In this document: positions 7,544-15,547 of the stretch, piece after piece
Position numbering within the stretch: the stretch's first letter is position 1
Layout of the letters: each line of letters starts with the position of its first letter
Source of the DNA: Nevskiaceae bacterium
GTDB taxonomy: Bacteria; Pseudomonadota; Gammaproteobacteria; Nevskiales; Nevskiaceae
NCBI GenBank assembly: GCA_008012115.1
Contig: SSEB01000009.1
Location: 1 to 64,000, forward strand
Length of the DNA: 64,000 nt
Direction of reading: 5' to 3'
Notes under the pieces: model-generated
The model's input: the letters and a program-made list of their open reading frames with translations, nothing else
Told to the model about the DNA's origin: nothing
Database searches by the model: none
Position numbers and translations under genes: made by a program

Positions 7544-8977
7544 TCAGGCGAGCGGCTTGAAGTCCGGCTTCTCGCGCACCGCGCAGTCCGGGCAGCACCA
7601 GTCGTGCGCGATACTGGCCCAGGGGGTGCCGGCCGGGTAACCGTGGTGCGGGCTGCCGATCCTGGGATCGTAGACGTACTCGCAGTTCGGGCACTGGTAG
7701 CGGGTGCCGGCGTCGATCCTGAGCTTCGGCGCCGCCGCTTCCGCACGGGGCGCGTCCGCCACATCCGCCGCATCGACGCCCTCGGGGTTTTTGACCGCAG
7801 GCGCGGTGCGCGACCAGCGCGCCAGCAGCTCCTCGCGGCGCGGCGGGTAGAGGTTGGCCTTGGTCAGGTCGCCGCCGTGATGCTTCACCACTTTCGGGTC
7901 CATGATCCGGAACCACAGCGAGGGGATGTAGGCGATCAGGATCATCGCCGCGTAGCCGGAGGGCAGTTGCGGGCTGCCATCGAAGTGACGCAGGGCCTGG
8001 TAGCGGCGCGTCGGGTTGGCGTGGTGGTCCGAGTGGCGCTGCAGCTGGTACAGGAACAGGTTGGTCACGACATGATTGCTGTTCCAGGAGTGGCGCGGCT
8101 GGCAGCGCTCGTAGCGGCCGTCCGCCTGCTTCTGGCGCACCAGGCCGTAGTGCTCCAGGTAGTTCACCACTTCCAGCAGCGAGGCGCCGAAGGCGGCCTG
8201 CACCACCAGGAACGCCAGGGCCCAGGGGCCGAGCCACATGGTCAGCGCGCCGAAGAACACCACGGTCATCGCCCAGGCTTGCAGGTTCTCGTTGTGCACG
8301 GACCACACCGGCTTCTTCTGACGCGCCAGGCGTTCGCCTTCGATGTGCCAGGCCGACTGGGCGCTGCCGATCACCGTGCGCGGCAGAAACTGCCAGAAGG
8401 TCTCGCCCATCTTCGAGCTGGCCGGATCTTCCGGTGTTGCCACGCGCACGTGATGGCCGCGGTTGTGCTCGACGAAGAAGTGGCCGTAGGCCACCGGCGC
8501 CAGCGTGATCTTGGCCAGCCAGCGCTCGAGGGCCTGGGTCTTGTGCCCCAGTTCATGCGCGGTGTTGATGGCGACGCCGTTGACGATGCCGACCGTGACG
8601 ATCAGCCCCAGGATGCCGCCGACGCCCAGATGTCCGTTTACCGCCAGCCAGGCGCCGAAGATGGTCGCGAGGTACTGGCTGGGGATGTAGGCGTAGACGA
8701 TGCGCAGGTAATAGCGGTCCGAGTTCAGCGCCGCCACCGCGGATTCCGGCGCGTTGACGCTGTCCTCGCCGATCCACCAGTCGAGAAACGGCACCAAGCC
8801 ATAGAAGATCACCGGCAGCGCCCAGAGAATCGCGGCCGGCGCGCCCACCATCACCGCCAGCACGGAGCCCAGGCCGATCACCGGCAGTGCCGGACTCAGC
8901 AGCCACAGCCAGCGCTTGCCGTCCGACCAGCTTTCGCCACCCGCATTGGGCATCGCATCCATTTGCATTGTCGCCAT
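7544..8977 (-). CDS. alkB: Alkane 1-monooxygenase with C-terminal rubredoxin domain
   Basis: 477 residues. Integral-membrane di-iron hydroxylase that oxidises n-alkanes to 1-alkanols. Several hydrophobic helices surround the conserved histidine boxes HELGHKTQ, EHNRGHHV and QRHSDHHA, and the NYLEHYGL motif is present. After a short linker the last 55 or so residues form a rubredoxin with two cysteine pairs (YQCPNCEYVYDP and WCCPDCAV), so the electron carrier is fused to the hydroxylase. Such fusions are known, though AlkB with separate rubredoxin is the classical arrangement. The start has GAGGAG upstream. It is divergent from an AraC regulator and is followed by its own terminator. Confidence 0.95.
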   Translation of the reverse strand: MATMQMDAMPNAGGESWSDGKRWLWLLSPALPVIGLGSVLAVMVGAPAAILWALPVIFYGLVPFLDWWIGEDSVNAPESAVAALNSDRYYLRIVYAYIPSQYLATIFGAWLAVNGHLGVGGILGLIVTVGIVNGVAINTAHELGHKTQALERWLAKITLAPVAYGHFFVEHNRGHHVRVATPEDPASSKMGETFWQFLPRTVIGSAQSAWHIEGERLARQKKPVWSVHNENLQAWAMTVVFFGALTMWLGPWALAFLVVQAAFGASLLEVVNYLEHYGLVRQKQADGRYERCQPRHSWNSNHVVTNLFLYQLQRHSDHHANPTRRYQALRHFDGSPQLPSGYAAMILIAYIPSLWFRIMDPKVVKHHGGDLTKANLYPPRREELLARWSRTAPAVKNPEGVDAADVADAPRAEAAAPKLRIDAGTRYQCPNCEYVYDPRIGSPHHGYPAGTPWASIAHDWCCPDCAVREKPDFKPLA

Positions 8978-9036
8978 GTCACGCTCTCCTCGTTGGGTGC
9001 GATCACAATGCCGAAGCCATCGGCCCTGGATTGGTC

Positions 9037-9065
9037 ATTATGCGACGCGGTGTGGTTATAATGCG
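9037..9065. promoter_or_regulatory. Direct-repeat operator candidate and -10 box between alkB and its AraC regulator
   Basis: ATTATGCG (9037-9044) and ATAATGCG (9058-9065) form a near-direct repeat with a 21-base period, two helical turns, which is the usual geometry of AraC-family half-sites. A perfect TATAAT (9057-9062) overlaps the second half-site on the strand of the regulator gene. GGTGTGG...CCACACACC flanks it as an imperfect dyad. I infer autoregulation and alkB control by the regulator at 9089. Confidence 0.5.
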
Positions 9066-9088
9066 CCACACACCGCCGGAGTGCGCGC

Positions 9089-10123
9089 ATGCCCCAGACC
9101 GACTTGCTGGTTCCCGCACGCTATTACGCGCGCATCCCCGAGGTGCTGGCGCGCGACGGCATCGATTTCCCCGCGCTGCTGCGCGCGTTGCGGATTTCGC
9201 CGACGCTGCTGACCGAGCCGGAGGCGATGATCCGCATCTCGCAGGTCGATCGCCTGATCCAGCGGGTGTTCGAGCTGACCGAGCGCACCGACCTGGCGTT
9301 CGACGTCGGCAAGCTGCTGACCGCCAGCGCGCACAGCTTCGTCGGCTTCGGCATGCTCAACAGCGACACGCTCGACCAGGCGCTGCGCTTCGAGGCGCAG
9401 TATTTCCGGCTGGTGATGCCGAGCTTCCGCATGCGCTACAGCAGCGGACCGGAGCACGGCGAAATGCAGTTCACGCCGATGGTGGCGATGAGCCATCTCT
9501 GTCTCGCCTTTCACCTGGAGGCCATCGGCATGGCGGCGCTGCGCGAGGTGTCGGACCTCACCGGCGACCGTCGTCCGCCCTGCCGGCTGGAGCTGTCGAT
9601 CGCCGAGCCGGCGCACGCGCAGCGCTACGCGCGCGAGTTGCGCGATGTGCAGGTGCGCTTCCTGGCCGATCCCACCCCCTGCGTACGGCTGCGGCTGTTC
9701 GACGATCCGCGCTCGCTGAAGATCGCGATGGCCGACACGCATGCGCGCAAGCTCGCGGAGGAGCGCTGCCGCACGCTGGTGCGGCAGGTCGCGGGCGGCG
9801 GCGGCTTCGCCGACTGGGTGGCGATGACGCTGAAGGAAGTGCCGGACGCGCTGCCGACGCTCGACGAACTGGCCGCGCTGCTCAATCTGTCCAAGCGCAC
9901 ACTCAACCGCTACCTGGAGCGCGAAGGCACCAGCTTCCGCGAACTGGCGGGCCGCATCCAGCACGAGCTGGCCTGCGAGCGGCTGGCCGGCGGCATGAGC
10001 GCGACCGAGGTGGCCTACTCGCTGGGCTTCGCTGACCCGTCGAACTTCTCGCGCGCCTTCCGCGGCAAGGCGGGCTACAGCCCCGGGCGACATCGCGCGC
10101 AGCGCCGGCCCGCACGCGCCTGA
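9089..10123 (+). CDS. AraC family regulator (arabinose-binding-like domain), probable alkB activator
   Basis: 344 residues: a long N-terminal domain of the kind found in OruR/ArgR-like and alkane-associated AraC proteins (about 20-200), then two HTH motifs at the C-terminus. These are PTLDELAALLNLSKRTLNRY and MSATEVAYSLGFADPSNFSR. It is divergent from alkB with 111 bases between the starts, so regulation of alkB by alkanes or their oxidation products is the natural hypothesis. ATG 9089 lies 27 bases downstream of a TATAAT. Confidence 0.85.
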   Translation: MPQTDLLVPARYYARIPEVLARDGIDFPALLRALRISPTLLTEPEAMIRISQVDRLIQRVFELTERTDLAFDVGKLLTASAHSFVGFGMLNSDTLDQALRFEAQYFRLVMPSFRMRYSSGPEHGEMQFTPMVAMSHLCLAFHLEAIGMAALREVSDLTGDRRPPCRLELSIAEPAHAQRYARELRDVQVRFLADPTPCVRLRLFDDPRSLKIAMADTHARKLAEERCRTLVRQVAGGGGFADWVAMTLKEVPDALPTLDELAALLNLSKRTLNRYLEREGTSFRELAGRIQHELACERLAGGMSATEVAYSLGFADPSNFSRAFRGKAGYSPGRHRAQRRPARA

Positions 10124-10169
10124 GCGCGGACCGGCCGTCATCGACACGCCTTTCGCAACGGATCGCAGC

Positions 10170-10283
10170 GCCACCCGCTCTTGTTGTTTTCCCTGGGAAG
10201 ATGGTTATATTTTATCTATCAAATTTTAATTTGATAGATAATTTAAAACAAACAGAAGCTCGCTGATTGCACGAGCGGGTGAC
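10170..10283. repeat. 114-bp symmetric intergenic element, copy 1
   Basis: Terminal repeats GCCACCCGCT (10170-10179) and AGCGGGTGAC (10274-10283) face each other. The inner pentamer GTTAT is at offsets 35-39; the mirrored position 76-80 reads AAAAC. The core is a 13-bp perfect dyad, TATCTATCAAATT/AATTTGATAGATA (10213-10240), centred exactly at offset 57.5. A small TTCCC-T-GGGAA hairpin lies in the left spacer. The element sits between two convergent genes, 46 bases after the AraC stop and 13 bases after the enoyl-CoA hydratase stop. Confidence 0.8.
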
Positions 10284-10296
10284 GCTAAAAAGCGCT

Positions 10297-11091
10297 TCAG
10301 CGGCCTTTGAAACTCGCCTTGCGCTTCTGCATGAAGGCCATGGTGCCTTCCATGAAATCCTGCGAGCGGCCGCATTCGCGCTGCAGCTCGCGCTCCAGCG
10401 CCAATTGCGTTTCGAGGTCGTTGCCGGCGGCGGCATGCAGGCTGAGCTTGATGCGCTCGATGGCGAGTGCCGGGCCGGCGGCGAGACGCTGCGCCAGCGC
10501 GGTCGCTGTCGTCATCAGCGCATCGTCGTCGACCACGTCCCAGATCAGGCCCCACTCCTTCGCCTTCTCGGCCGGCAGCTTCTCGCCGAGCAGCGCCAGA
10601 CCCATCGCGCGCTGCGGACCGACGCTGCGCGGCAGCAGCCAGGTGCCGCCGGCGTCGGGAATCAGGCCGATATTGACGAAGGCCTGCAGGAAATACGCCG
10701 AGCGCGCGGCGATGGTGAGGTCCGCCATCAGCGCCAGCGAGGCACCGGCGCCGGCCGCCATGCCGTTGACCGCGGCGATCACCGGCTGGCGCAGCGCGCG
10801 CATCTTCAGCACCAGCGGGTTGTAGTGCTGCTCCAGCGCTAGGCCGAGATCGAGCTGGCCCTGTGCGTCCAGCGGCGGCTTGGCGGCATTGGCCGCGAGG
10901 TCCGCGCCGGAGCAGAAACCGCGGCCCTCGCCGGTCAGCACGATGGCGCGCACCGCCGCGTCGGCGCCGGCGCGGTCGAAGGCCGCGCCGAGTTCGGTCA
11001 TCAGATCCAGCGTCATCGCGTTGAGCGCCTGCGGGCGGTTGAAGCGGATGAAGGCAACGCCTTGATCCACGCTGTAGAGAATGTCGGACAT
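10297..11091 (-). CDS. Enoyl-CoA hydratase/isomerase (crotonase family)
   Basis: 264 residues with the crotonase fold. The oxyanion-hole segments are CSGADLAANA (about 68) and AVNGMAAGAGASLALMADL (about 105-125). The catalytic Glu region GLIPDAGGTWLLPR has Asp at the position where hydratases carry the second Glu, as in PaaG-like isomerases. It hydrates or isomerises unsaturated acyl-CoA. It is the last gene of the catabolic operon that begins with the BVMO and lies three bases after the acyl-CoA dehydrogenase. Confidence 0.88.
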   Translation of the reverse strand: MSDILYSVDQGVAFIRFNRPQALNAMTLDLMTELGAAFDRAGADAAVRAIVLTGEGRGFCSGADLAANAAKPPLDAQGQLDLGLALEQHYNPLVLKMRALRQPVIAAVNGMAAGAGASLALMADLTIAARSAYFLQAFVNIGLIPDAGGTWLLPRSVGPQRAMGLALLGEKLPAEKAKEWGLIWDVVDDDALMTTATALAQRLAAGPALAIERIKLSLHAAAGNDLETQLALERELQRECGRSQDFMEGTMAFMQKRKASFKGR

Positions 11092-11094
11092 GGA

Positions 11095-12234
11095 TTAATC
11101 CAGAGTGGAACGCGCGATGATTTCTTTCATGATCTCGGAGGTGCCGGCGAGGATGCGGTGGATGCGCTCGTCCTGGTACAGCCGGCAGATCGGGTATTCG
11201 TCCATGTAGCCGGCGCCGCCGTGCAGCTGCACGCCCTCGTCGACCATGCGGCCGTTGACCTCGCTGGTATAGAGCTTGGCGCGCGCGGCGTCGTCCGGCG
11301 TCAGCTTGCCCTCGTTGTGCATCTCGACACAGCGGTCGACATAGACCTGCGCGATGTCGATCTCGGTATCCAGCGCCGCCAGCTTGAAGCGCGTGTTCTG
11401 CATCTTCGACAGCGGCTTGCCGAACACCTTGCGCTGGCGCACGAAGTCCTGGGTGAGTTCCAGCGCGTAGCGCGCCGCGGCGATGTTGCCGCAGGCGGCG
11501 ATGAGGCGCTCCTCGGCCAGACCCTGCATCAGGTGGTAGAAGCCGCCATCGACCTTGCCCAGCACATTGGCCTTGGGCACCTTGACGTCGCGGAAGAACA
11601 GCTCGGCGGTGTCCTGCGACTGCATGCCCATCTTCTTGAGATTGCGGCCGCGCTCGAAACCCTCCATGCCGCGCTCGACCAGGAATAGCGTCACGCCATG
11701 TGGATTGTCGGCGTGCGTCTTGGCTGCGACGATGACGATGTCGGCGTTGATGCCGTTGGAGATGTAGGTCTTGGAGCCGTTGAGTAGCCAGTGATCGCCT
11801 TTGTCCACGGCGCGCGACTTCATGCCGGCGAGATCGGAGCCGGCGTCCGGCTCGGTCATGGCGATGGCGAGGATCTTCTCGCCGCTGACGCAGCCCGGCA
11901 GCAGGCGCTGCTTCTGCGCCTCGGTGCCGAAGTGGCCGATGTACGGCGCCACCAGGCGGCTGTGCAGCGTGATGAAGTAGCCGCTGTCGCCGTGGAAGGC
12001 GTTCTCCTCGATCAGGATCTGCTCGTAGCGGAAGTCCTTGATACCCTGGCCGCCGTATTGTTCGTCGGCCCACATGCACAGGAAACCCATCTCGCCCGCT
12101 TTCCGGTAAGCCTCGCGGTCGACGATGTGCTGCTCGCGCCAGCGCTCGCCGTGCAGACGGATCTCCTGCTGGAAGAACTTGCGCGCGGAGTCGCGGAACA
12201 GCTCCATCTCCGGGTCCAGGGGTTTGCGTTTCAT
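11095..12234 (-). CDS. Acyl-CoA dehydrogenase
   Basis: 379 residues, full family length. FAD-linked first step of beta-oxidation: acyl-CoA to trans-2-enoyl-CoA, with electrons passed to ETF. Visible signatures are IAMTEPDAGSDLAGMKS (about 130) and the C-terminal GGAGYMDEYPICRLYQDERI with the AGTSEIMKEII flavin-binding tail. The catalytic base is probably the Glu in the DEYP/DERI region of short- and medium-chain forms. A strong GGAGGAG precedes ATG 12234. It sits in the catabolic operon between the decarboxylase-fold protein and the hydratase. Confidence 0.92.
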   Translation of the reverse strand: MKRKPLDPEMELFRDSARKFFQQEIRLHGERWREQHIVDREAYRKAGEMGFLCMWADEQYGGQGIKDFRYEQILIEENAFHGDSGYFITLHSRLVAPYIGHFGTEAQKQRLLPGCVSGEKILAIAMTEPDAGSDLAGMKSRAVDKGDHWLLNGSKTYISNGINADIVIVAAKTHADNPHGVTLFLVERGMEGFERGRNLKKMGMQSQDTAELFFRDVKVPKANVLGKVDGGFYHLMQGLAEERLIAACGNIAAARYALELTQDFVRQRKVFGKPLSKMQNTRFKLAALDTEIDIAQVYVDRCVEMHNEGKLTPDDAARAKLYTSEVNGRMVDEGVQLHGGAGYMDEYPICRLYQDERIHRILAGTSEIMKEIIARSTLD

Positions 12235-12256
12235 GCGCGCCTCTCCTCCAATTGAT

Positions 12257-12946
12257 TTATGCCGGCAGCGGACGCACGGCCGCTTCGTGGAAGGTCATAT
12301 CGAAGCTCGTGACCTCGACGGTCAGCAGCGGCCGGGCCTGCGCCAGATCGGGGAAAACCGCTGCATCGAACCGGCAGCGGCGCAGGCTGCCCGGACGTAC
12401 CCAGCCGCGCGCCGTCGGCCGGTAGATGAAGGTCTGGCTTTGATGATGCTGGCCCAGCGTGGTCCAGGCCTTGGGCAATAGCGCGGTGGAAAAGGGCAGC
12501 GGAATCGGCCACGACGCGAAATCCAGCTCCGCAAATACCTGGCCGTTGCGGCTGACGCGCACGCGATCCAGCCCGTTGTCGCCGTAGCGCACGTTGAACT
12601 GCGCCACGTCCTTGGGGATGCCCCAGTTGCGCTGGCCGTTGACCACGCTGTCGAGCGACGACACGAAGATGCGACTGATCGAGAAGTGCCGCTGTCCATC
12701 CGCAAACGTGAAACTGCCGGGAATGAACAGCAGTTCGTGGTAAGGACCCACCGGCGACTGCGCGTAGTCGACGAACATCAGGTAGCCGTATGGCGACCGC
12801 TTGCGTCGGCCATGCAGCGTTGCCGGCACGAAACTGCCGTCGTCGAGCAGCGCCTGCGGTGCGCGCAACATGCAGATATAGCCGCGCCCCTGCAGCGACC
12901 AGGGTGCCGGCGCGTCGGTCACGGTCTGCGGCGCCGCCATGTTCAT
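12257..12946 (-). CDS. Acetoacetate decarboxylase-family protein
   Basis: 229 residues resembling the acetoacetate decarboxylase-like superfamily. There is a beta-rich start, then [11 protein letters not shown] and the segment [12 protein letters not shown], equivalent to the conserved N.GiPK motif of the family; its Lys corresponds in position to the Schiff-base lysine region. It may decarboxylate or hydrate a beta-keto or oxo-acid intermediate of the operon's pathway. The ATG overlaps the SDR stop (ATGA) only in coordinates of the opposite reading order: the SDR gene lies upstream and is coupled to it. The substrate is unknown. Confidence 0.65.
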   Translation of the reverse strand: MNMAAPQTVTDAPAPWSLQGRGYICMLRAPQALLDDGSFVPATLHGRRKRSPYGYLMFVDYAQSPVGPYHELLFIPGSFTFADGQRHFSISRIFVSSLDSVVNGQRNWGIPKDVAQFNVRYGDNGLDRVRVSRNGQVFAELDFASWPIPLPFSTALLPKAWTTLGQHHQSQTFIYRPTARGWVRPGSLRRCRFDAAVFPDLAQARPLLTVEVTSFDMTFHEAAVRPLPA

Positions 12947-13710
12947 TTGGGTGCCATGCGCAGCGCGCCGTCGAGACGGATGGTCTCGCCGTTGAGCATC
13001 GGGTTCTCGACGATCTGCTGCGCCAGCAGCGCGAACTCCGAGGGGCGGCCCAGACGCGACGGAAACGGCACGCTCTTGCCCAGGGATTCCTGCGCCTCCT
13101 TGGGCAGCGCCGCCATCATCGGCGTCTCGAACAGGCCCGGCGCGATGGTGACGATGCGGATGCCAAAGCGCGCCAACTCGCGCGCGATCGGCAGCGTCAT
13201 GCCGACCACGCCGGCCTTGGACGCGGCGTAGGCCGGCTGGCCGATCTGGCCATCGAAGGCCGCGACCGAGGCGGTGTTGATCAGCACGCCGCGCTCGCCC
13301 TCCTCGTCCGGCGCCTGCTGACTCATCGCGTGAGCCGCGAGGCGGATCACGTTGAAGGTGCCGAGCAGGTTGATGTTGATCACCTTGGCGAACGACGCCA
13401 GCGCGATCGGGCCGGTCTTTCCCAGCACCTTTTCCGGCACGCCGACGCCGGCGCAGTTGACCGCGCCGTGCAGCCCGCCCAGCTCCTTGACCGCGACGTC
13501 CACCGCTTTCTGCACGTCGGCCTCGGAGGTCACATCGACCTTGACGAAGCGCGCGCCGTTGCCGATCTGCGCCGCCAGCGCGTTGCCGCCGGCCTCGTTG
13601 AGGTCCGCGATCAGCACCTTGCCGCCCAGAGAGGCGAGACGCTGCGCGGTGGCGCCACCCAGGCCCGAGGCGCCGCCGGTGACGATGAACACTTTTCCGG
13701 AAATCTTCAT
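12943..13710 (-). CDS. SDR-family 3-hydroxyacyl-CoA dehydrogenase (type II-like)
   Basis: 255 residues. The Rossmann motif [12 protein letters not shown] is at the N-terminus and the NAG motif appears as NCAGVGV (about 90). The catalytic set is Ser (INTASVAAF) and Tyr-x-x-x-Lys (YAASKAG, about 165). The sequence style matches 3-hydroxyacyl-CoA dehydrogenase type 2 (HSD10-like) used in beta-oxidation of fatty, branched or steroid-like acyl-CoA. GGAGG precedes the ATG. It follows the acyl-CoA ligase after a terminator-like hairpin and overlaps the next gene by four bases. Confidence 0.88.
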   Translation of the reverse strand: MKISGKVFIVTGGASGLGGATAQRLASLGGKVLIADLNEAGGNALAAQIGNGARFVKVDVTSEADVQKAVDVAVKELGGLHGAVNCAGVGVPEKVLGKTGPIALASFAKVININLLGTFNVIRLAAHAMSQQAPDEEGERGVLINTASVAAFDGQIGQPAYAASKAGVVGMTLPIARELARFGIRIVTIAPGLFETPMMAALPKEAQESLGKSVPFPSRLGRPSEFALLAQQIVENPMLNGETIRLDGALRMAPK

Positions 13711-13729
13711 TGTTGCCTCCTCAAAAATT

Positions 13730-13752
13730 CACGCCCGCATGGCGCGGGCGTG
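13730..13752 (-). terminator. Terminator-like hairpin inside the catabolic operon
   Basis: A 9-bp stem CACGCCCGC/GCGGGCGTG with loop ATGGC. On the minus strand it is followed by AATTTTTGAG. It lies between the acyl-CoA ligase stop and the SDR start, so it may attenuate expression of the distal beta-oxidation genes or protect the mRNA end. Confidence 0.7.
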
Positions 13753-13775
13753 ATGGGATGTGTGCGGAGCGATGA

Positions 13776-15461
13776 TCAATGCCAGACGATTTTGCGTCCG
13801 AGACCGGCCCAGCGATCTGCCTCCGGCAGGTAACGCTCCTCGATGACGTTGCGCTTGATCTTGAGCGTTGGCGTCAGGAAGCCATTCTCCACCGTCCAGG
13901 GCTCCTTGACCACCACCAGGTAATCCAGCTTTTCGTGGTCCTCGAGTTCGCCGTTGACCTGGCGCAGCAGGTTTTCCAGCGCCTGCGCCACCGCCGGCTC
14001 GCCGCCCTGCCCCGCCCGCGCTTGCTGGGCCTCGGGCGACAGCATCAGCAGCGCGAAGGGCTGCGGCTGGCTGGGACCGGTGACGCAGACCGACTCCACC
14101 GCCGGATGACTGCCCAGGCGGTTCTCGATCGGCGCCGGCGCCACATATTTGCCCTTGCTGGTCTTGAACAGCTCCTTGACGCGACCGGTGATGCGCAGGC
14201 GGCCATCGTCGTCGAAGGCGCCGCGGTCGCCGGTGCGAAAAAAGCCGTCGGCAGTGGTCGCTTCGGCGGTAGCCTCCGGCGCCTGGTAATAGCCCAGCAT
14301 CTGGCAGGGGCTCTTCACCAGCAACTCGCCGTTGCCGTCGATGCGCGCCTCGACGCCGCGGTAACCGTGGCCGATCCAGCCTTCACGCAGGCGCCCCGGG
14401 TGGCCGCCGTGCGAATACGCCAGGTTCTCGGTCATGCCGTAGAACTCCAGCAACTCCAGGCCCAGCTTGCGGTACCAGGCCAGCAGCTCCGGCGGCAGCG
14501 GCGCCGAGCCGGTGATGGCGATGCGCGTGTCCTGCAGGCCGAGCTGCGTCAGGATTTTCTTTTTCACCAGGCGCGACAGCAGCGGGATGGCGAACAGCTT
14601 TTTCTGCTTCGCCAGCGGCAGTTTCTGGTTCACACCCAGATAGAACTTGGTCCACAGCCTGGGCACCGAGAAGAAAATCGTCGGCCGCGCGCGGCGCAGG
14701 TCGTCGGGGAAGGTCTCGAGCCGATCGGCGAAGAACACGCGGTAGCCGTAATACAGCGAGCCGCCCTGCACCGCTGCGCGCTCGGCGACGTGCGCCAGCG
14801 GCAGGTAGGACAGCATGCGGTCTGCTGACGAGCTGCCCAGCAGGTCGCTCAGGCCCTGGGCGGCGCGCACGAAGCTGCCGTGGGCGTGCATCACACCCTT
14901 GGGACGGCCGGTGCTGCCGGAGGTGTAGAGGATGGTGGCAAGATCGCCCGGCTGCGGCAGCGAGACGTCCTGCAAGGGCTGCGTGCGCGCGATGATGTCG
15001 TCCCAGCGTGGCAGGTCGTCCCGTGGCGCCATCGGCAATGCGATCAGCGGCAGCGACGGTGGCAGCACCGGCGCAATGTCGTTCCAGCCGTCGCCCTTGC
15101 CATCCATCTTGCCCAGGAACAGCAGGCTGGCGCCGCTATGCCCGAGCACGTAGGCCGCGGTCTCGCCGTTGAGCGCGGGATACAGCGGCACGCTGACGTG
15201 GCCGGCCATCCAGATCGCGAGGTCGGCCATGATCCAGTGCGCGCTGTTCTTGCCAAGGATGGCGATACGGCTGCCCGGCGGCAGGCCCAGCGAGCGCAGG
15301 TGCGCCGCCATGCGGCGAGCCTGCCCGGCGACCTCGACCCAGGTGTAATCGACGACGCGGCCGTCGGGAAAGGGCTGCGTCAGATACACCTCGCGCGTGC
15401 GATGGGCTTCCCAGTACAACAGGCTGTGCAGCAGTGTCGGCTGCTGGCGTTGCGTTTTCAT
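13776..15461 (-). CDS. Long-chain acyl-CoA synthetase (AMP-binding)
   Basis: 561 residues of the ANL adenylating superfamily. The P-loop-like motif ILYTSGSTGRPKGVMHAHGS is near 180. The adenine region is EFYGMTENLAYSHGG, with the TGDRG motif (FFRTGDRGAFDDDG) and GRVKELFKTSKGKYVAPAPI near 420. The latter is the long-chain (FadD15/ACSL) type. It activates a free fatty or organic acid to its CoA ester, presumably the acid freed after BVMO ester formation and hydrolysis. GAGGGG precedes the ATG. It is the second gene of the operon. Confidence 0.9.
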   Translation of the reverse strand: MKTQRQQPTLLHSLLYWEAHRTREVYLTQPFPDGRVVDYTWVEVAGQARRMAAHLRSLGLPPGSRIAILGKNSAHWIMADLAIWMAGHVSVPLYPALNGETAAYVLGHSGASLLFLGKMDGKGDGWNDIAPVLPPSLPLIALPMAPRDDLPRWDDIIARTQPLQDVSLPQPGDLATILYTSGSTGRPKGVMHAHGSFVRAAQGLSDLLGSSSADRMLSYLPLAHVAERAAVQGGSLYYGYRVFFADRLETFPDDLRRARPTIFFSVPRLWTKFYLGVNQKLPLAKQKKLFAIPLLSRLVKKKILTQLGLQDTRIAITGSAPLPPELLAWYRKLGLELLEFYGMTENLAYSHGGHPGRLREGWIGHGYRGVEARIDGNGELLVKSPCQMLGYYQAPEATAEATTADGFFRTGDRGAFDDDGRLRITGRVKELFKTSKGKYVAPAPIENRLGSHPAVESVCVTGPSQPQPFALLMLSPEAQQARAGQGGEPAVAQALENLLRQVNGELEDHEKLDYLVVVKEPWTVENGFLTPTLKIKRNVIEERYLPEADRWAGLGRKIVWH

Positions 15462-15547
15462 CGTCTCCCCTCGATTCAGGGGCTTCTGCGGCCCCGTGTC
15501 GTCCCGCGTTTCAATGCCGCCGCTATCGCAAAGGCGAGCCCTGGTGT

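Noticed and set aside
7236..8306. N-terminal extension of the outer-membrane gene to a 603-residue protein
   Set aside because: The extra part is antisense-frame reading of alkB; the signal peptide begins at 7235.
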